From Skeletonema tropicum (Eukaryota; Bacillariophyta; Thalassiosirophyceae; Thalassiosirales; Thalassiosiraceae), in assembly GCA_037178625.1 (NCBI GenBank), contig CM074135.1, positions 932,001-996,000 on the forward strand: DNA of 64,000 bases. Reading direction: 5' to 3'. The translations under genes and the position numbers were made by a program. Positions within the stretch are counted from its first letter, which is position 1; every line of letters starts with the position of its first letter. The notes under the pieces are model-generated. The model was given only the letters and a program-made list of their open reading frames with translations, was not told where the DNA came from and made no database searches. Shown here in pieces: positions 1-9,686 of the stretch.

Positions 1-85
1 GGTTGAGTAGCATGTTACTCCAGCTCATGACTCTAATAACCGTGTTGTTGTGTGGAGAGCTTCAACATCATAAAAATGACTTGCT

Positions 86-532
86 TTACAAGTTTTGAAC
101 TGCCCATACACCAAACGCAACGGTAGCAATCAAACCACCAAACGAGAATAAAAGAATAGGGGCATCTCCTCCATCCAAAGTCGTTCCAACCCTATCCCCA
201 ACCTTCTTGGCATACCTCCTCCTAGGACCAGAGCACTGAGGACAACGGAATCCAGCTCCCTGCTCTTCAAAGTACATTCCAGCACATTCGGCACGGTTGT
301 AAATGTATCCGCAGTCCTTGCACACCCATTCTCCCTGCCAGAATTGAGCGGCGCGTTCTGCCTCGGCGGCCTTTTGTTCTTCGGTTTTACGCTTTCCAAA
401 TACGTTTAGGGAGGTTGGGGTGGCGGCCGATCGTGCTGGGGTGATGATGGTACGAGGAGTGGCGGGAGCAAATGCAAAGACTGAGCTGGCCAATAGGCAG
501 ATAGCGGAGATGATGGCAATGATACTCTTCAT
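86..532 (-). CDS. Plastid-targeted rubredoxin-domain membrane protein
   Basis: A 148-aa protein. Residues 1-20 form a hydrophobic signal peptide that ends in SSVFA, followed by FAPA, which is the heterokont ASAFAP-type plastid import motif. The rubredoxin-like iron site is visible as Cys71-x2-Cys74 (CKDCGYIY) and Cys97-x2-Cys100 (CPQCSGPRR). A hydrophobic segment at about 125-145 should anchor it in a membrane with the iron domain exposed. Membrane-anchored plastid rubredoxins of this layout are known in photosynthetic organisms and some are linked to photosystem II assembly; that role here is inference. It is a single exon. It is divergent from the ORF at 1092, and the shared interval carries a palindromic CRE-like site at 721-730. 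Confidence 0.85.
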   Translation of the reverse strand: MKSIIAIISAICLLASSVFAFAPATPRTIITPARSAATPTSLNVFGKRKTEEQKAAEAERAAQFWQGEWVCKDCGYIYNRAECAGMYFEEQGAGFRCPQCSGPRRRYAKKVGDRVGTTLDGGDAPILLFSFGGLIATVAFGVWAVQNL

Positions 533-1091
533 GGTTGATGAATAGGTTAGTATTAGTGAAGCTGTTGACTTGGTTTATTGATGATAGGGGTGCTTTTGCA
601 GCTTTGCTGTTTTGCTGAGTCGAGAGGTCGATGATGTTGAGGAACACGCATGTGTTTGTGGCCACTTCCTCCGCTCCGAGGTGATTTCTCGTAGTCACAA
701 GATTTTCTCACGCTATCCACATGACGTCATCGTGAGTTGGCTGAGGTATCACACCGATTTCACATCGCGCATCCCGTGTTAAATTTTTTTACTTGTAAAC
801 TAATGTACAGTCACATAACATACCGTCTTACGTACAAAAATAACAAGCAGCACCACGACTTTTTTTTAATTTGCGCTGCAATAGCATCGAGGAAGTTACC
901 ATCATAACCACCAATAACAACGGCATCATTCGGTAGACCGTTGCGAAAACTTACGAATCCAATCTATACCATATATTCAACTTACTGTTAAATTTTCGCA
1001 ACGACGCATTGAACAGTCAAGACAGCACAGTACGGTCATAAACACAACTACCCTGCACACCTCGCCATCTTTTTTCAACACAACGAGCGCA
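533..1091. other. Divergent intergenic region
   Basis: This 559-bp interval separates the start of the rubredoxin gene (minus strand) from the ORF at 1092 (plus strand). It holds the ATGACGTCAT palindrome at 721-730. It also holds an inverted pair, CGTTGCGAAAA near 939-950 and TTTTCGCAACG near 993-1004. I see no coding potential. Confidence 0.6.
721..730. promoter_or_regulatory. CRE-like palindrome ATGACGTCAT
   Basis: A perfect palindrome containing TGACGTCA lies about 190 bp upstream of the rubredoxin start codon. TGACGT-type elements are bound by bZIP factors, and related CO2/cAMP-responsive elements (TGACGT and TGACGC) control carbon-concentrating genes in diatoms. Function here is inferred from the motif and position only. 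Confidence 0.4.
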
Positions 1092-2751
1092 ATGGAGACA
1101 ATCAACGTCAAAGATTGTCCACGAGAAAAACCCGAATTATTATTAGCGGGTATGCTATTGTATATATGCAAGTACTCAATGATTTCCCATTGGTACCGCA
1201 TCTGGGATCGTGATGAGGACAACCCTCCACCGGAAGTACGTCAAATCATGGACGCCGACAAGTTGGGAAATATTTTACAATTGAACAAATTATCATTACA
1301 AAAATTCGCTGGAATAGACGATGACCTCTGGATATGGGTATTAGAACAATGTAAGTTGGTGAAAGTAAATGCAGCTGATAAAGTCATCTGTGCAGGCGCT
1401 GATAAATGGAAAGCATTTTTTGAGGAACACACGATTGATGCAGAGGTCGTCTCCGCCGCACCATTGAAATCAAGTACGCGGTGGTACATTCGTCTAGGAC
1501 GAAAAACAGATAAGTGGGAAAAATGTTACCCCAGTGTATTAAAACAGGCGAATGACGGAAAGCTGTATCCGCCTCGTTGCCCAGGGATGGAAGTGATCGG
1601 TCGGAGAGTAAATGCAGAATTGCGTGTTTGGTATGAGGAACAAAACTACCCCGAGGAAGATGACTGGGTCTGTGACGACACCTGCGAAAAAGACAACAAT
1701 GATAATGTCGGCGACAATTTCAACAGCAACAAATGCGCTGACAGCGAAGCTGCCAATCCACATGCAACAGAACGGCCTTCGGTGGGCAACACAAAGTTTC
1801 CACTTCTAGAAAAATATGGGTTGGCAGATCTTGATTTGTCGGACAACGCAAGCAACGATTATTTCAAGCGTATCTTGGGGGAAATGGTGGCAAAGCAACA
1901 GCAACACACGGAAGAAAAGAATGTAATTGATTATTTCCAACTGCAACAGAATACTACTACAACCGCAGTTACCATTCGTTCGCACAAGTCGGAGGAGGCA
2001 TTCATGAGTTTCCACCGAAAGAATCCGTACCTCAAGGATGTGGTACGTTGTCTTCACAAGGAGGATGCAAAAGTAGGCGCAACGAGATTGGCAGACTTCC
2101 TTGCAAAACACCACGAGAATGAGTTCATTGATGCTGCAAATGCGGCAGGTGTCGCAGTATGTGGTGTGTTAGATGAGACAGAGAGTGCTGCTCTCTACAC
2201 TGAGGCTAATTTGATCGATGAACAATGGAACACTATAATGAGGCATCTGAGACATAAATTTGGTGCAAAGATTGCATGCTCGTTACTTGAAGCAAAACGC
2301 AAATGTCACGAAGGATTTACGATGCCGCGAGTAAAAGTTATCTACCACAGAGCTGGAGACAAAGATGAAGAAAAGATTGTTGCTGAATATCAAGACATCA
2401 GAGCCGAGTTCAAGAAGACAGTCGCGATGCTCTTACGATATTATAAGGTGAAAAAGCGGGGCACAAGTTGACGACAATGATGATACACCAAAGCTTCATT
2501 ATGCAGCAGATCATGGACTTGAAACTCTTGAGACACACCCTGACTTGTTTCTGATGATTGAGGAATGGGTAGAACAGTTCCATCAAACGGAAAGGAAGAG
2601 AGTGGAGGAGAGATGCAGGTTTGTCAAAGACGCAGATAAACATGCAGAAGCCGTTGGGAAGAAGAGAGCGAGTCAGAACAATGAAGATATCATGGCAAAA
2701 ACTAGAGATACGAAGAGGCCACGAGGAAAGTACAAACAAAATAACGAATAA
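1092..2751 (+). CDS. Unrecognised protein, interrupted by a frameshift or short intron
   Basis: An ATG-started reading frame (1092-2471, 459 aa) continues, one base shifted, as a second open stretch from about 2452 to the stop at 2751. The shifted frame reads on smoothly through ...DDNDDTPKLHYAADHGLE... into a basic, Lys/Arg-rich tail, so the two parts probably belong together. The shift falls at an A5 run (2451-2455) beside a G4 run (2458-2461), which suggests a one-base indel. Alternatively, a 58-bp intron at 2449-2506 (GTGAAA...GCAG) restores the frame exactly, but it is shorter than every other intron here (84 bp or more) and its donor is atypical. I recognise no family. The C-terminal third has a Trp/His/Cys-containing segment (EQWNTIMRHLRHKFG, then EAKRKCHEG) that recalls lineage-expanded, element-like ORFs, but I cannot assign it. 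Confidence 0.5.
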
Positions 2752-3220
2752 TTGGTTGACATCGAGATTATACGAAGCGCTGAAAATTTAGGCATTAATA
2801 GAGCATGGCATCCGGCACCTGTTTTGGGTATCAATTTCGATCGATGTCATGGATTGGATGTTGTATGGGACGTCGTATTGAGCTAGCGGGTGGCATGTTC
2901 ATGGTGGAATCGGATCGGTTAGCTGTGAGAAAAAGGGGGCACTTAGGGGGGATAAAACCTAAACACGTAATATCTAGTAAGATTATCTATGTGACCCCCG
3001 AAAAGGGGGATGGTAGGAAATTTTTTTTTAACTAGTGGCGAAATTGGTGTGGTATCGTAGGAGTGGGAAAGAGAAGAATGCCATCCGCACCAAGCACCAA
3101 GCCAGCCACCACGTCTACAACAAGAGAGCAAAGCGAAGGTGTAAAGGAATGAAGGAGGCTGGTCCTTGTGATGTTGTTTATTGATGATGATGAGCCCACA
3201 TTCCATCAGAGTGGCAAACC
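2752..3220. other. Intergenic region
   Basis: No convincing gene is seen. It contains a small hairpin, CCCCCGAAAAGGGGG (about 2995-3009), and a T9 run just after it. A 76-codon open frame at 2805-3035 looks like chance. Confidence 0.5.
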
Positions 3221-3793
3221 ATGACAAGAAAGCACTTGATCGTTGCAGCTGCTGCATGTAATATAATCCTCGCATCATTACCATGCTGCCAATCCTTCAC
3301 AACAACGATACATAATCATGAGCTGATGCATCCAACAACAAATTCCAAGCCAAGGAATAATGCATCACATCTACAAATGATCTTTCGCGAGCTAGTCTCC
3401 AATGACGAAATCGACCTTCGCGTGAACATAACTTCTATACAAAAGAAAGATAACTTAGAGAAATTTCTTCAAGAAGATGATCGATTATGTGTCATAAAGT
3501 TCTACGCGCCCTTCTGCAAAGCGTGCAAAGCATTTGGCAAGAAGTTTCGAAAGTTGGCAATAGATAGAGGTGATGCAATAAATTCAATTGGAGAGGTTGC
3601 AAGGTATGGTGATGCTCGCTTTGGTGAGATTGAGTTCAGTAGTAGCAGTTTGGTGAAAGACCTTGGGATTAAGAAGTTTCCGACGGTAGTGATTTGGCGT
3701 GGCAATGAGATGCTTAGTGAGATTACTTGCAAGAATGATGCAATCGAAAAGATAACTGACGAAATGAATAATCATTTGGCAGTGAAGAGCTAA
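3221..3793 (+). CDS. Plastid thioredoxin-like protein
   Basis: A 190-aa protein. A hydrophobic N-terminus (about 6-25) ends in CCQS with Phe26 directly after, fitting plastid targeting, and a transit-like stretch follows to about residue 60. The thioredoxin fold is marked by VIKFYAPFCKAC with the redox pair Cys99/Cys102, and by Pro154 in KKFPTVVIW, the expected cis-proline. The canonical WCGPC is replaced by FCKAC. A further Cys170 in a SEITCKND segment resembles the C-terminal Cys region of atypical plastid thioredoxins (ACHT type). It is expected to be a thiol-disulfide oxidoreductase in the plastid; the substrate is unknown. It ends 129 bp before the convergent carrier gene. Confidence 0.8.
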   Translation: MTRKHLIVAAAACNIILASLPCCQSFTTTIHNHELMHPTTNSKPRNNASHLQMIFRELVSNDEIDLRVNITSIQKKDNLEKFLQEDDRLCVIKFYAPFCKACKAFGKKFRKLAIDRGDAINSIGEVARYGDARFGEIEFSSSSLVKDLGIKKFPTVVIWRGNEMLSEITCKNDAIEKITDEMNNHLAVKS

Positions 3794-3922
3794 TGCAATA
3801 ACCAATTGATTTGGTTAGATTTTATTCAACAAACCCTGTTGTCAGGTATCACTTTGACGAGCACCCTAAACATTCACCCTATACATATTGTTTGATAAAA
3901 TATCTGTTTTGATATCTGTCAT

Positions 3923-4891
3923 TTACTGAAAGATTGTGAACTTCTCCAAATTCGATACAATGGTCTCAAAACTCATGAAAATGATTCCCTGGCCAGGAAC
4001 AACTCTTCCAAGTCTGGGAACGACTCCAGCGTAAAATGCTCCAACTCCTTCTTTTGATAATACTTGTTTGAAGCAGTCTAAGGTGCCAGAATACTGTGAT
4101 GCGTTTGTACCTTGCATTCTTGTCTATATAGTGCAGCAAAATAGGTGAGCATGTGTAAAAGAGTGATTATTGCAGAAATGTTATATTATCGACAAAAATA
4201 AACATTCTAAGATAATTACCTTGACAACGTCGAAAGGGTTGTTTCCAAGCGTTGAAAAGCATCCAGCACTCATTCCTCCAGCCAAGCCCAACAGGGGTGT
4301 CATTTGCTTCTCTCCGTCATTCGTAATGACACGTTTGTATTCATTGAACCACATAAAACGCAGCCCTTGGTTAGAACCTTGCTTCAAAGCTGTAGCTGCT
4401 GCGCCTTTGTATATACCAGAAACGCCCTCAGTTTGTAAAATATGCTTCATCCCAGTCACAAAAGGTTGATTCAGTTCAATGCACTTTGTCTTCACAGTTT
4501 CGACAGGTGCAACGATAATCAATGCTTCGGCAACTCCAGCTCCCAATCCAGAGATAAAGTTCTTTCCTGGCGTCAACTTTCCATCTTTGTCACGTAAATT
4601 GTCTTTTATCAATGCATTCAGGCCAAAACGGATCCCTGCCTTCGGCATAGAGCCGATGAGTGTTGGTGTTAAGCCTCTGTAGAGACTGAAGAAACCAGTG
4701 GTACGAACGTAGTAAGAGAGACCAGAGATCATTCCGTTGTAGGGAAGTGCAGCGCCTTTAGCTTTGGATTGTAGTTGCAGCTGAGTCTTGATAAATTCCA
4801 TTGGCCACACGCAGGTTGCCTCTATGGCACCTGCTATACAGCCGGATGCCATTGGTGTCCATGGATTCTTCTTCTTCGGTGGTGCGCTCAT
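3923..4891 (-). CDS. Mitochondrial tricarboxylate (citrate) carrier, SLC25A1-like
   Basis: Two exons, complement(join(3923-4123, 4220-4891)), give 290 aa. The 96-bp intron has a GTAATT donor and a TATATAG acceptor and joins NPFDVVK to TRMQGT in frame. Three SLC25 repeats show the Px[DE]xx[KR] signatures PMEFIK, PVETVK and PFDVVK. The third repeat (RMQG...CFKQVLSKEG...FYAGVVPRLGRV) matches the citrate carrier pattern closely. It would exchange citrate or isocitrate for malate across the inner mitochondrial membrane. Its start lies only 58 bp from the edge of the large inverted duplication, whose left arm therefore includes most of its promoter. Confidence 0.87.
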
Positions 4892-5639
4892 CTTTGCTCT
4901 CGACAGCAGAGTCTCAGTTCAGTTTGCAAATCGAATTTAATATCAGGCTAATGGTGGCAAGTAAGGTATCGATAAGATCCTATGGCCAAGGGATGAAGAT
5001 TACCACTGCAAGTAAGGTCAGTACAGGGTTGCCAACAAGGTTTGTGTTGTTTTTGTTTGCTATACTATTGTACTTCTTCGCTACTTATATATCTGCCGAT
5101 TGCCGATTTTGTTGCGATTCTCATTTCGCGGATTTTGTTTGAGATGGTCGCCAAAATCTTGGAACTTTTAGATCTAAAAATAGTGTAAAGATTGTCACAG
5201 CGACAGAGAGAAGGCTCCACTCAATATATATATCGCGAAGAGCTTTGATGGTGGCAGCGGCTCCTACGCATGTTGAGGACGATTGATACAATAATATGGT
5301 GGTGGTGGACAAGTTGCTGTTGACCAGATCAAATACTTCTCCAATAAATACCTAAGCATAGCATGACATCTAGCGAGCAAGCCGCCTAAACAGTGCTAAT
5401 GTGCTTCTAATATTGACATGAAGTAGCATGACATTTAAGTACGCTATCAGTCTCAGAAGTGTGACTTTGCTTCTAAAAAATTGCCGCAGGGAGTAATGAA
5501 CCACTAGAGACAGCTTGAACTGATATTGAGGACGGAAAATACGATTTGGAAGCTTGTGGTGCTGATTCTTTTATGTGCCCTGTCTGGGAAGCCCACACTC
5601 GACCTCTCGTGTCAGCTACGAGACTGTAGCATCGCTACT

Positions 5640-6885
5640 ACGATCGCCAGCCGTCTGAGCAGTGCTAATGTGCTTGTTGAGTATCACAACCGACTATAAT
5701 GGGCCACTAGAAGCGGCTCATGCGCGTATTGACGACGAACGAGACGATTTGGTAGCTTGTGGTGCTGCTGGCCAGCCCACACTGGACCTCTCGTATCAGG
5801 TACGAGGGTGTAGCATCGCTTCTACGCACGCCAGCCGTCTGAGCAGTGCTAATGTGCTTGTATGAAATCACAGCAAAGTATGATGGGCCACTAGAAGCGG
5901 CTCATGCGCGTATTGACGACGAACGATACGATTCGGTAGCTTTTGGCGCTGCTGGCCAGCCCACACTGGACCTCTAGTATCAGTCACAAGGGTGTAGCAT
6001 CGCTTCTACGCACGCCAGCCGTCTGAGCAGTGCTAATGTGCTTGTATGAAATCACAACCGACTATAATGGGCCACTAGAAGCGGCTCATGCATGTATTGA
6101 CGACTAGAGATACGATTTGGTAGCTTGTGGTGCTGCTGGCCAGCCCACACTGGACCTCTCCTATTAGCTACGAGGGTGGAAAATCCCTTCTATCTGCACT
6201 ATCCGTCTGAGCAGTGCTAATATGCTTGTATAGTATCACAACCGACTATAATGGGCCACTAGAAGCGACTCGAGAACGCGTATTGACGACGAACGATACG
6301 ATTTGGTAGTGGTAGCTTTTGGTGCTGCTGGCCAGCCCACACTGGACCTCTCGTATCAGTTACGAGACTATAACATCGCTTCTACGCACGCCAGCCGTCT
6401 GAGCAGTGCTAATGTGCTTGTATGAAATCACAACCGACTATAATGGGCCACTAGAAGCGGCTCATGCGCGTATTGACGACGAACGATACTATTAGGTACT
6501 GATTAGGTAGATTTTGGCGCTGCTGGCCAGCCCACATTGGACCTATAGTATCAGCCACAAGGGTGTAGCATCGCTTCTACGCACGCCAGCCGTCTGAGCA
6601 GTGCTAATGTGCTTGTATGAAATCACAACCGACTATAATGGGCCTCTAGAAGCGGCTCATTAATGTATTGACGACTAGAGATACGATTTGGTAGCTTGTG
6701 GTGCTGCTGGCCAGCCCAAGGGTAAAGGCCAGCCCACACTGGACCTCTCGTATCAGGTACGAGGGTGTAGCATCGCTTCTACGCACGCCAGCTGTCTGAG
6801 CAGTGCTAATGTGCTTGTTGAGTATCACAGGTAAGTATGATGGGCCACTAGAAGCGGCTCATGCGCGTATTGACGACGAACGATA
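5640..6885 (+). repeat. ~184-bp tandem repeat array, seven units
   Basis: The landmark GTCTGAGCAGTGCTAAT starts at 5653, 5837, 6021, 6205, 6397, 6592 and 6794 (the last unit reads TGTCTGAG). Spacings are 184, 184, 184, 192, 195 and 202 bp. The extra length comes from small insertions such as GTACTGATTAGGTA and a duplicated GGCCAGCCCA segment. Each unit contains TAGAAGCG and, about 115-140 bp later, CGCTTCTA, so a unit can fold on itself. More degenerate copies extend left to about 5255. Open frames of 60-67 codons inside are frame-lucky and not gene-like. Confidence 0.93.
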
Positions 6886-6889
6886 CTAT
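6885..6889. repeat. Left ACTAT flanking duplication
   Basis: ACTAT lies immediately before the first 68-bp palindrome. The same five bases follow the last palindrome at 10087-10091 and continue as TAGGTACTGATTAGGTAG. An uninterrupted repeat unit at 6487-6510 reads GATACTATTAGGTACTGATTAGG, which is the predicted empty site. Confidence 0.75.
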
Positions 6890-6957
6890 TGTTAGAAATG
6901 ATAAAGTCACTGTCCCAGTAATCGATTACTGGGACAGTGACTTTATCATTTCTAACA
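6890..6957. repeat. 68-bp perfect palindrome, copy 1
   Basis: It begins TGTTAGAAATGATAAAG, has AATCGATT at the centre, and returns as the exact reverse complement ending in CTTTATCATTTCTAACA. Further copies lie at 7251-7318, 7319-7386, 7680-7747 and, with changes at the centre, 10019-10086. A right half-copy is at 9687-9725. Confidence 0.95.
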
Positions 6958-7250
6958 TAATGCAAGTCACCAGTCCGTTCCTAGACTGATGACAGGATTA
7001 CGAGCCTTGACAGGACCGTAAGTCCATGCCATCTCTAGTCGATTACTGGAGACAGGAGTAGGCTAGCGCAGGTCACACCTTGCAGCGTACACCTACATCT
7101 AGTGGGAATTACAGTACTAGTATTCCTCTAGTTAGATCTTTATCTCCTAGTCCGCCTACCCGCAGTAGTATTTCCTCTTATCCATACCTCTCTCTAGGTG
7201 GGAAATAGAGGCTTTTTACCTCGCTGGACTCGAACTGGTGACTTGCATTA
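6958..7250 (+). mobile_element. 293-bp module with 17-bp terminal inverted repeats, copy 1
   Basis: It starts TAATGCAAGTCACCAGT and ends with the reverse complement, and is bounded on both sides by the 68-bp palindromes. Together with the inner half of each palindrome it forms a non-coding element of about 361 bp with ~51-bp inverted termini. This is a foldback/MITE-like structure with no ORF. An internal TCGATTACTGGAGACAG echoes the palindrome centre. Confidence 0.75.
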
Positions 7251-7386
7251 TGTTAGAAATGATAAAGTCACTGTCCCAGTAATCGATTACTGGGACAGTG
7301 ACTTTATCATTTCTAACATGTTAGAAATGATAAAGTCACTGTCCCAGTAATCGATTACTGGGACAGTGACTTTATCATTTCTAACA
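7251..7386. repeat. Two abutting 68-bp palindromes at the centre of symmetry
   Basis: Copies 2 (7251-7318) and 3 (7319-7386) touch with no spacer. Because each copy is itself palindromic, this 136-bp centre is at once a direct repeat and a palindrome, and it is the axis of the 4.7-kb inverted duplication. Confidence 0.93.
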
Positions 7387-7679
7387 TAATGCAAGTCACC
7401 AGTTCGAGTCCAGCGAGGTAAAAAGCCTCTATTTCCCACCTAGAGAGAGGTATGGATAAGAGGAAATACTACTGCGGGTAGGCGGACTAGGAGATAAAGA
7501 TCTAACTAGAGGAATACTAGTACTGTAATTCCCACTAGATGTAGGTGTACGCTGCAAGGTGTGACCTGCGCTAGCCTACTCCTGTCTCCAGTAATCGACT
7601 AGAGATGGCATGGACTTACGGTCCTGTCAAGGCTCGTAATCCTGTCATCAGTCTAGGAACGGACTGGTGACTTGCATTA
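7387..7679 (-). mobile_element. 293-bp module, copy 2 (mirror)
   Basis: Reverse complement of 6958-7250, again bounded by palindromes (7319-7386 and 7680-7747). Confidence 0.8.
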
Positions 7680-7751
7680 TGTTAGAAATGATAAAGTCAC
7701 TGTCCCAGTAATCGATTACTGGGACAGTGACTTTATCATTTCTAACAATAG

Positions 7752-8997
7752 TATCGTTCGTCGTCAATACGCGCATGAGCCGCTTCTAGTGGCCCATCAT
7801 ACTTACCTGTGATACTCAACAAGCACATTAGCACTGCTCAGACAGCTGGCGTGCGTAGAAGCGATGCTACACCCTCGTACCTGATACGAGAGGTCCAGTG
7901 TGGGCTGGCCTTTACCCTTGGGCTGGCCAGCAGCACCACAAGCTACCAAATCGTATCTCTAGTCGTCAATACATTAATGAGCCGCTTCTAGAGGCCCATT
8001 ATAGTCGGTTGTGATTTCATACAAGCACATTAGCACTGCTCAGACGGCTGGCGTGCGTAGAAGCGATGCTACACCCTTGTGGCTGATACTATAGGTCCAA
8101 TGTGGGCTGGCCAGCAGCGCCAAAATCTACCTAATCAGTACCTAATAGTATCGTTCGTCGTCAATACGCGCATGAGCCGCTTCTAGTGGCCCATTATAGT
8201 CGGTTGTGATTTCATACAAGCACATTAGCACTGCTCAGACGGCTGGCGTGCGTAGAAGCGATGTTATAGTCTCGTAACTGATACGAGAGGTCCAGTGTGG
8301 GCTGGCCAGCAGCACCAAAAGCTACCACTACCAAATCGTATCGTTCGTCGTCAATACGCGTTCTCGAGTCGCTTCTAGTGGCCCATTATAGTCGGTTGTG
8401 ATACTATACAAGCATATTAGCACTGCTCAGACGGATAGTGCAGATAGAAGGGATTTTCCACCCTCGTAGCTAATAGGAGAGGTCCAGTGTGGGCTGGCCA
8501 GCAGCACCACAAGCTACCAAATCGTATCTCTAGTCGTCAATACATGCATGAGCCGCTTCTAGTGGCCCATTATAGTCGGTTGTGATTTCATACAAGCACA
8601 TTAGCACTGCTCAGACGGCTGGCGTGCGTAGAAGCGATGCTACACCCTTGTGACTGATACTAGAGGTCCAGTGTGGGCTGGCCAGCAGCGCCAAAAGCTA
8701 CCGAATCGTATCGTTCGTCGTCAATACGCGCATGAGCCGCTTCTAGTGGCCCATCATACTTTGCTGTGATTTCATACAAGCACATTAGCACTGCTCAGAC
8801 GGCTGGCGTGCGTAGAAGCGATGCTACACCCTCGTACCTGATACGAGAGGTCCAGTGTGGGCTGGCCAGCAGCACCACAAGCTACCAAATCGTCTCGTTC
8901 GTCGTCAATACGCGCATGAGCCGCTTCTAGTGGCCCATTATAGTCGGTTGTGATACTCAACAAGCACATTAGCACTGCTCAGACGGCTGGCGATCGT
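7752..8997 (-). repeat. ~184-bp tandem repeat array, mirrored copy
   Basis: Reverse-complement copy of the array at 5640-6885, belonging to the right arm of the duplication. Unit order and private variants (for example the unit with ATCCGTCTGAGC) are preserved in mirror order, so it arose by copying the whole block, not by independent amplification. Confidence 0.93.
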
Positions 8998-9686
8998 AGT
9001 AGCGATGCTACAGTCTCGTAGCTGACACGAGAGGTCGAGTGTGGGCTTCCCAGACAGGGCACATAAAAGAATCAGCACCACAAGCTTCCAAATCGTATTT
9101 TCCGTCCTCAATATCAGTTCAAGCTGTCTCTAGTGGTTCATTACTCCCTGCGGCAATTTTTTAGAAGCAAAGTCACACTTCTGAGACTGATAGCGTACTT
9201 AAATGTCATGCTACTTCATGTCAATATTAGAAGCACATTAGCACTGTTTAGGCGGCTTGCTCGCTAGATGTCATGCTATGCTTAGGTATTTATTGGAGAA
9301 GTATTTGATCTGGTCAACAGCAACTTGTCCACCACCACCATATTATTGTATCAATCGTCCTCAACATGCGTAGGAGCCGCTGCCACCATCAAAGCTCTTC
9401 GCGATATATATATTGAGTGGAGCCTTCTCTCTGTCGCTGTGACAATCTTTACACTATTTTTAGATCTAAAAGTTCCAAGATTTTGGCGACCATCTCAAAC
9501 AAAATCCGCGAAATGAGAATCGCAACAAAATCGGCAATCGGCAGATATATAAGTAGCGAAGAAGTACAATAGTATAGCAAACAAAAACAACACAAACCTT
9601 GTTGGCAACCCTGTACTGACCTTACTTGCAGTGGTAATCTTCATCCCTTGGCCATAGGATCTTATCGATACCTTACTTGCCACCAT

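Larger units (their letters stand above)
4949..7318 (+). repeat. Left arm of 2 x 2370-bp inverted duplication
   Basis: Every base I compared from 4949 to 7318 is the reverse complement of 7319-9688, with the symmetry centre between 7318 and 7319 and no spacer. Open frames in one arm recur unchanged in the other (5121-5312 with 9325-9516, 5662-5865 with 8772-8975, 6646-6828 with 7809-7991). Symmetry breaks at 4948/9689. The arm contains promoter-proximal DNA of the citrate carrier, a degenerate repeat zone to about 5640, seven ~184-bp repeat units and one palindrome-bounded module. Confidence 0.95.

Noticed and set aside
2995..3020. Rho-independent terminator (GC hairpin followed by T run)
   Set aside because: Eukaryotic context; the hairpin alone is not evidence of termination.
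2805..3035. 76-codon ORF after the unrecognised gene
   Set aside because: No protein-like features; crosses G and T runs.
5121..5312. 63-aa ORF duplicated in both arms (5121-5312 and 9325-9516)
   Set aside because: It overlaps degenerate repeat sequence and carrier promoter DNA; its identity in the two arms is only due to the duplication.
7390..7430. tRNA-like B-box (AGTTCGAGTCC) in the 293-bp module
   Set aside because: No T-stem pairing around the loop, no A-box at the right distance and no cloverleaf; a chance match or an old remnant.
5662..8975. 60-67-codon open frames inside the tandem repeats
   Set aside because: They shift with the repeat units, differ between units and have no start context or domain; the mirrored copies only reflect the inverted duplication.
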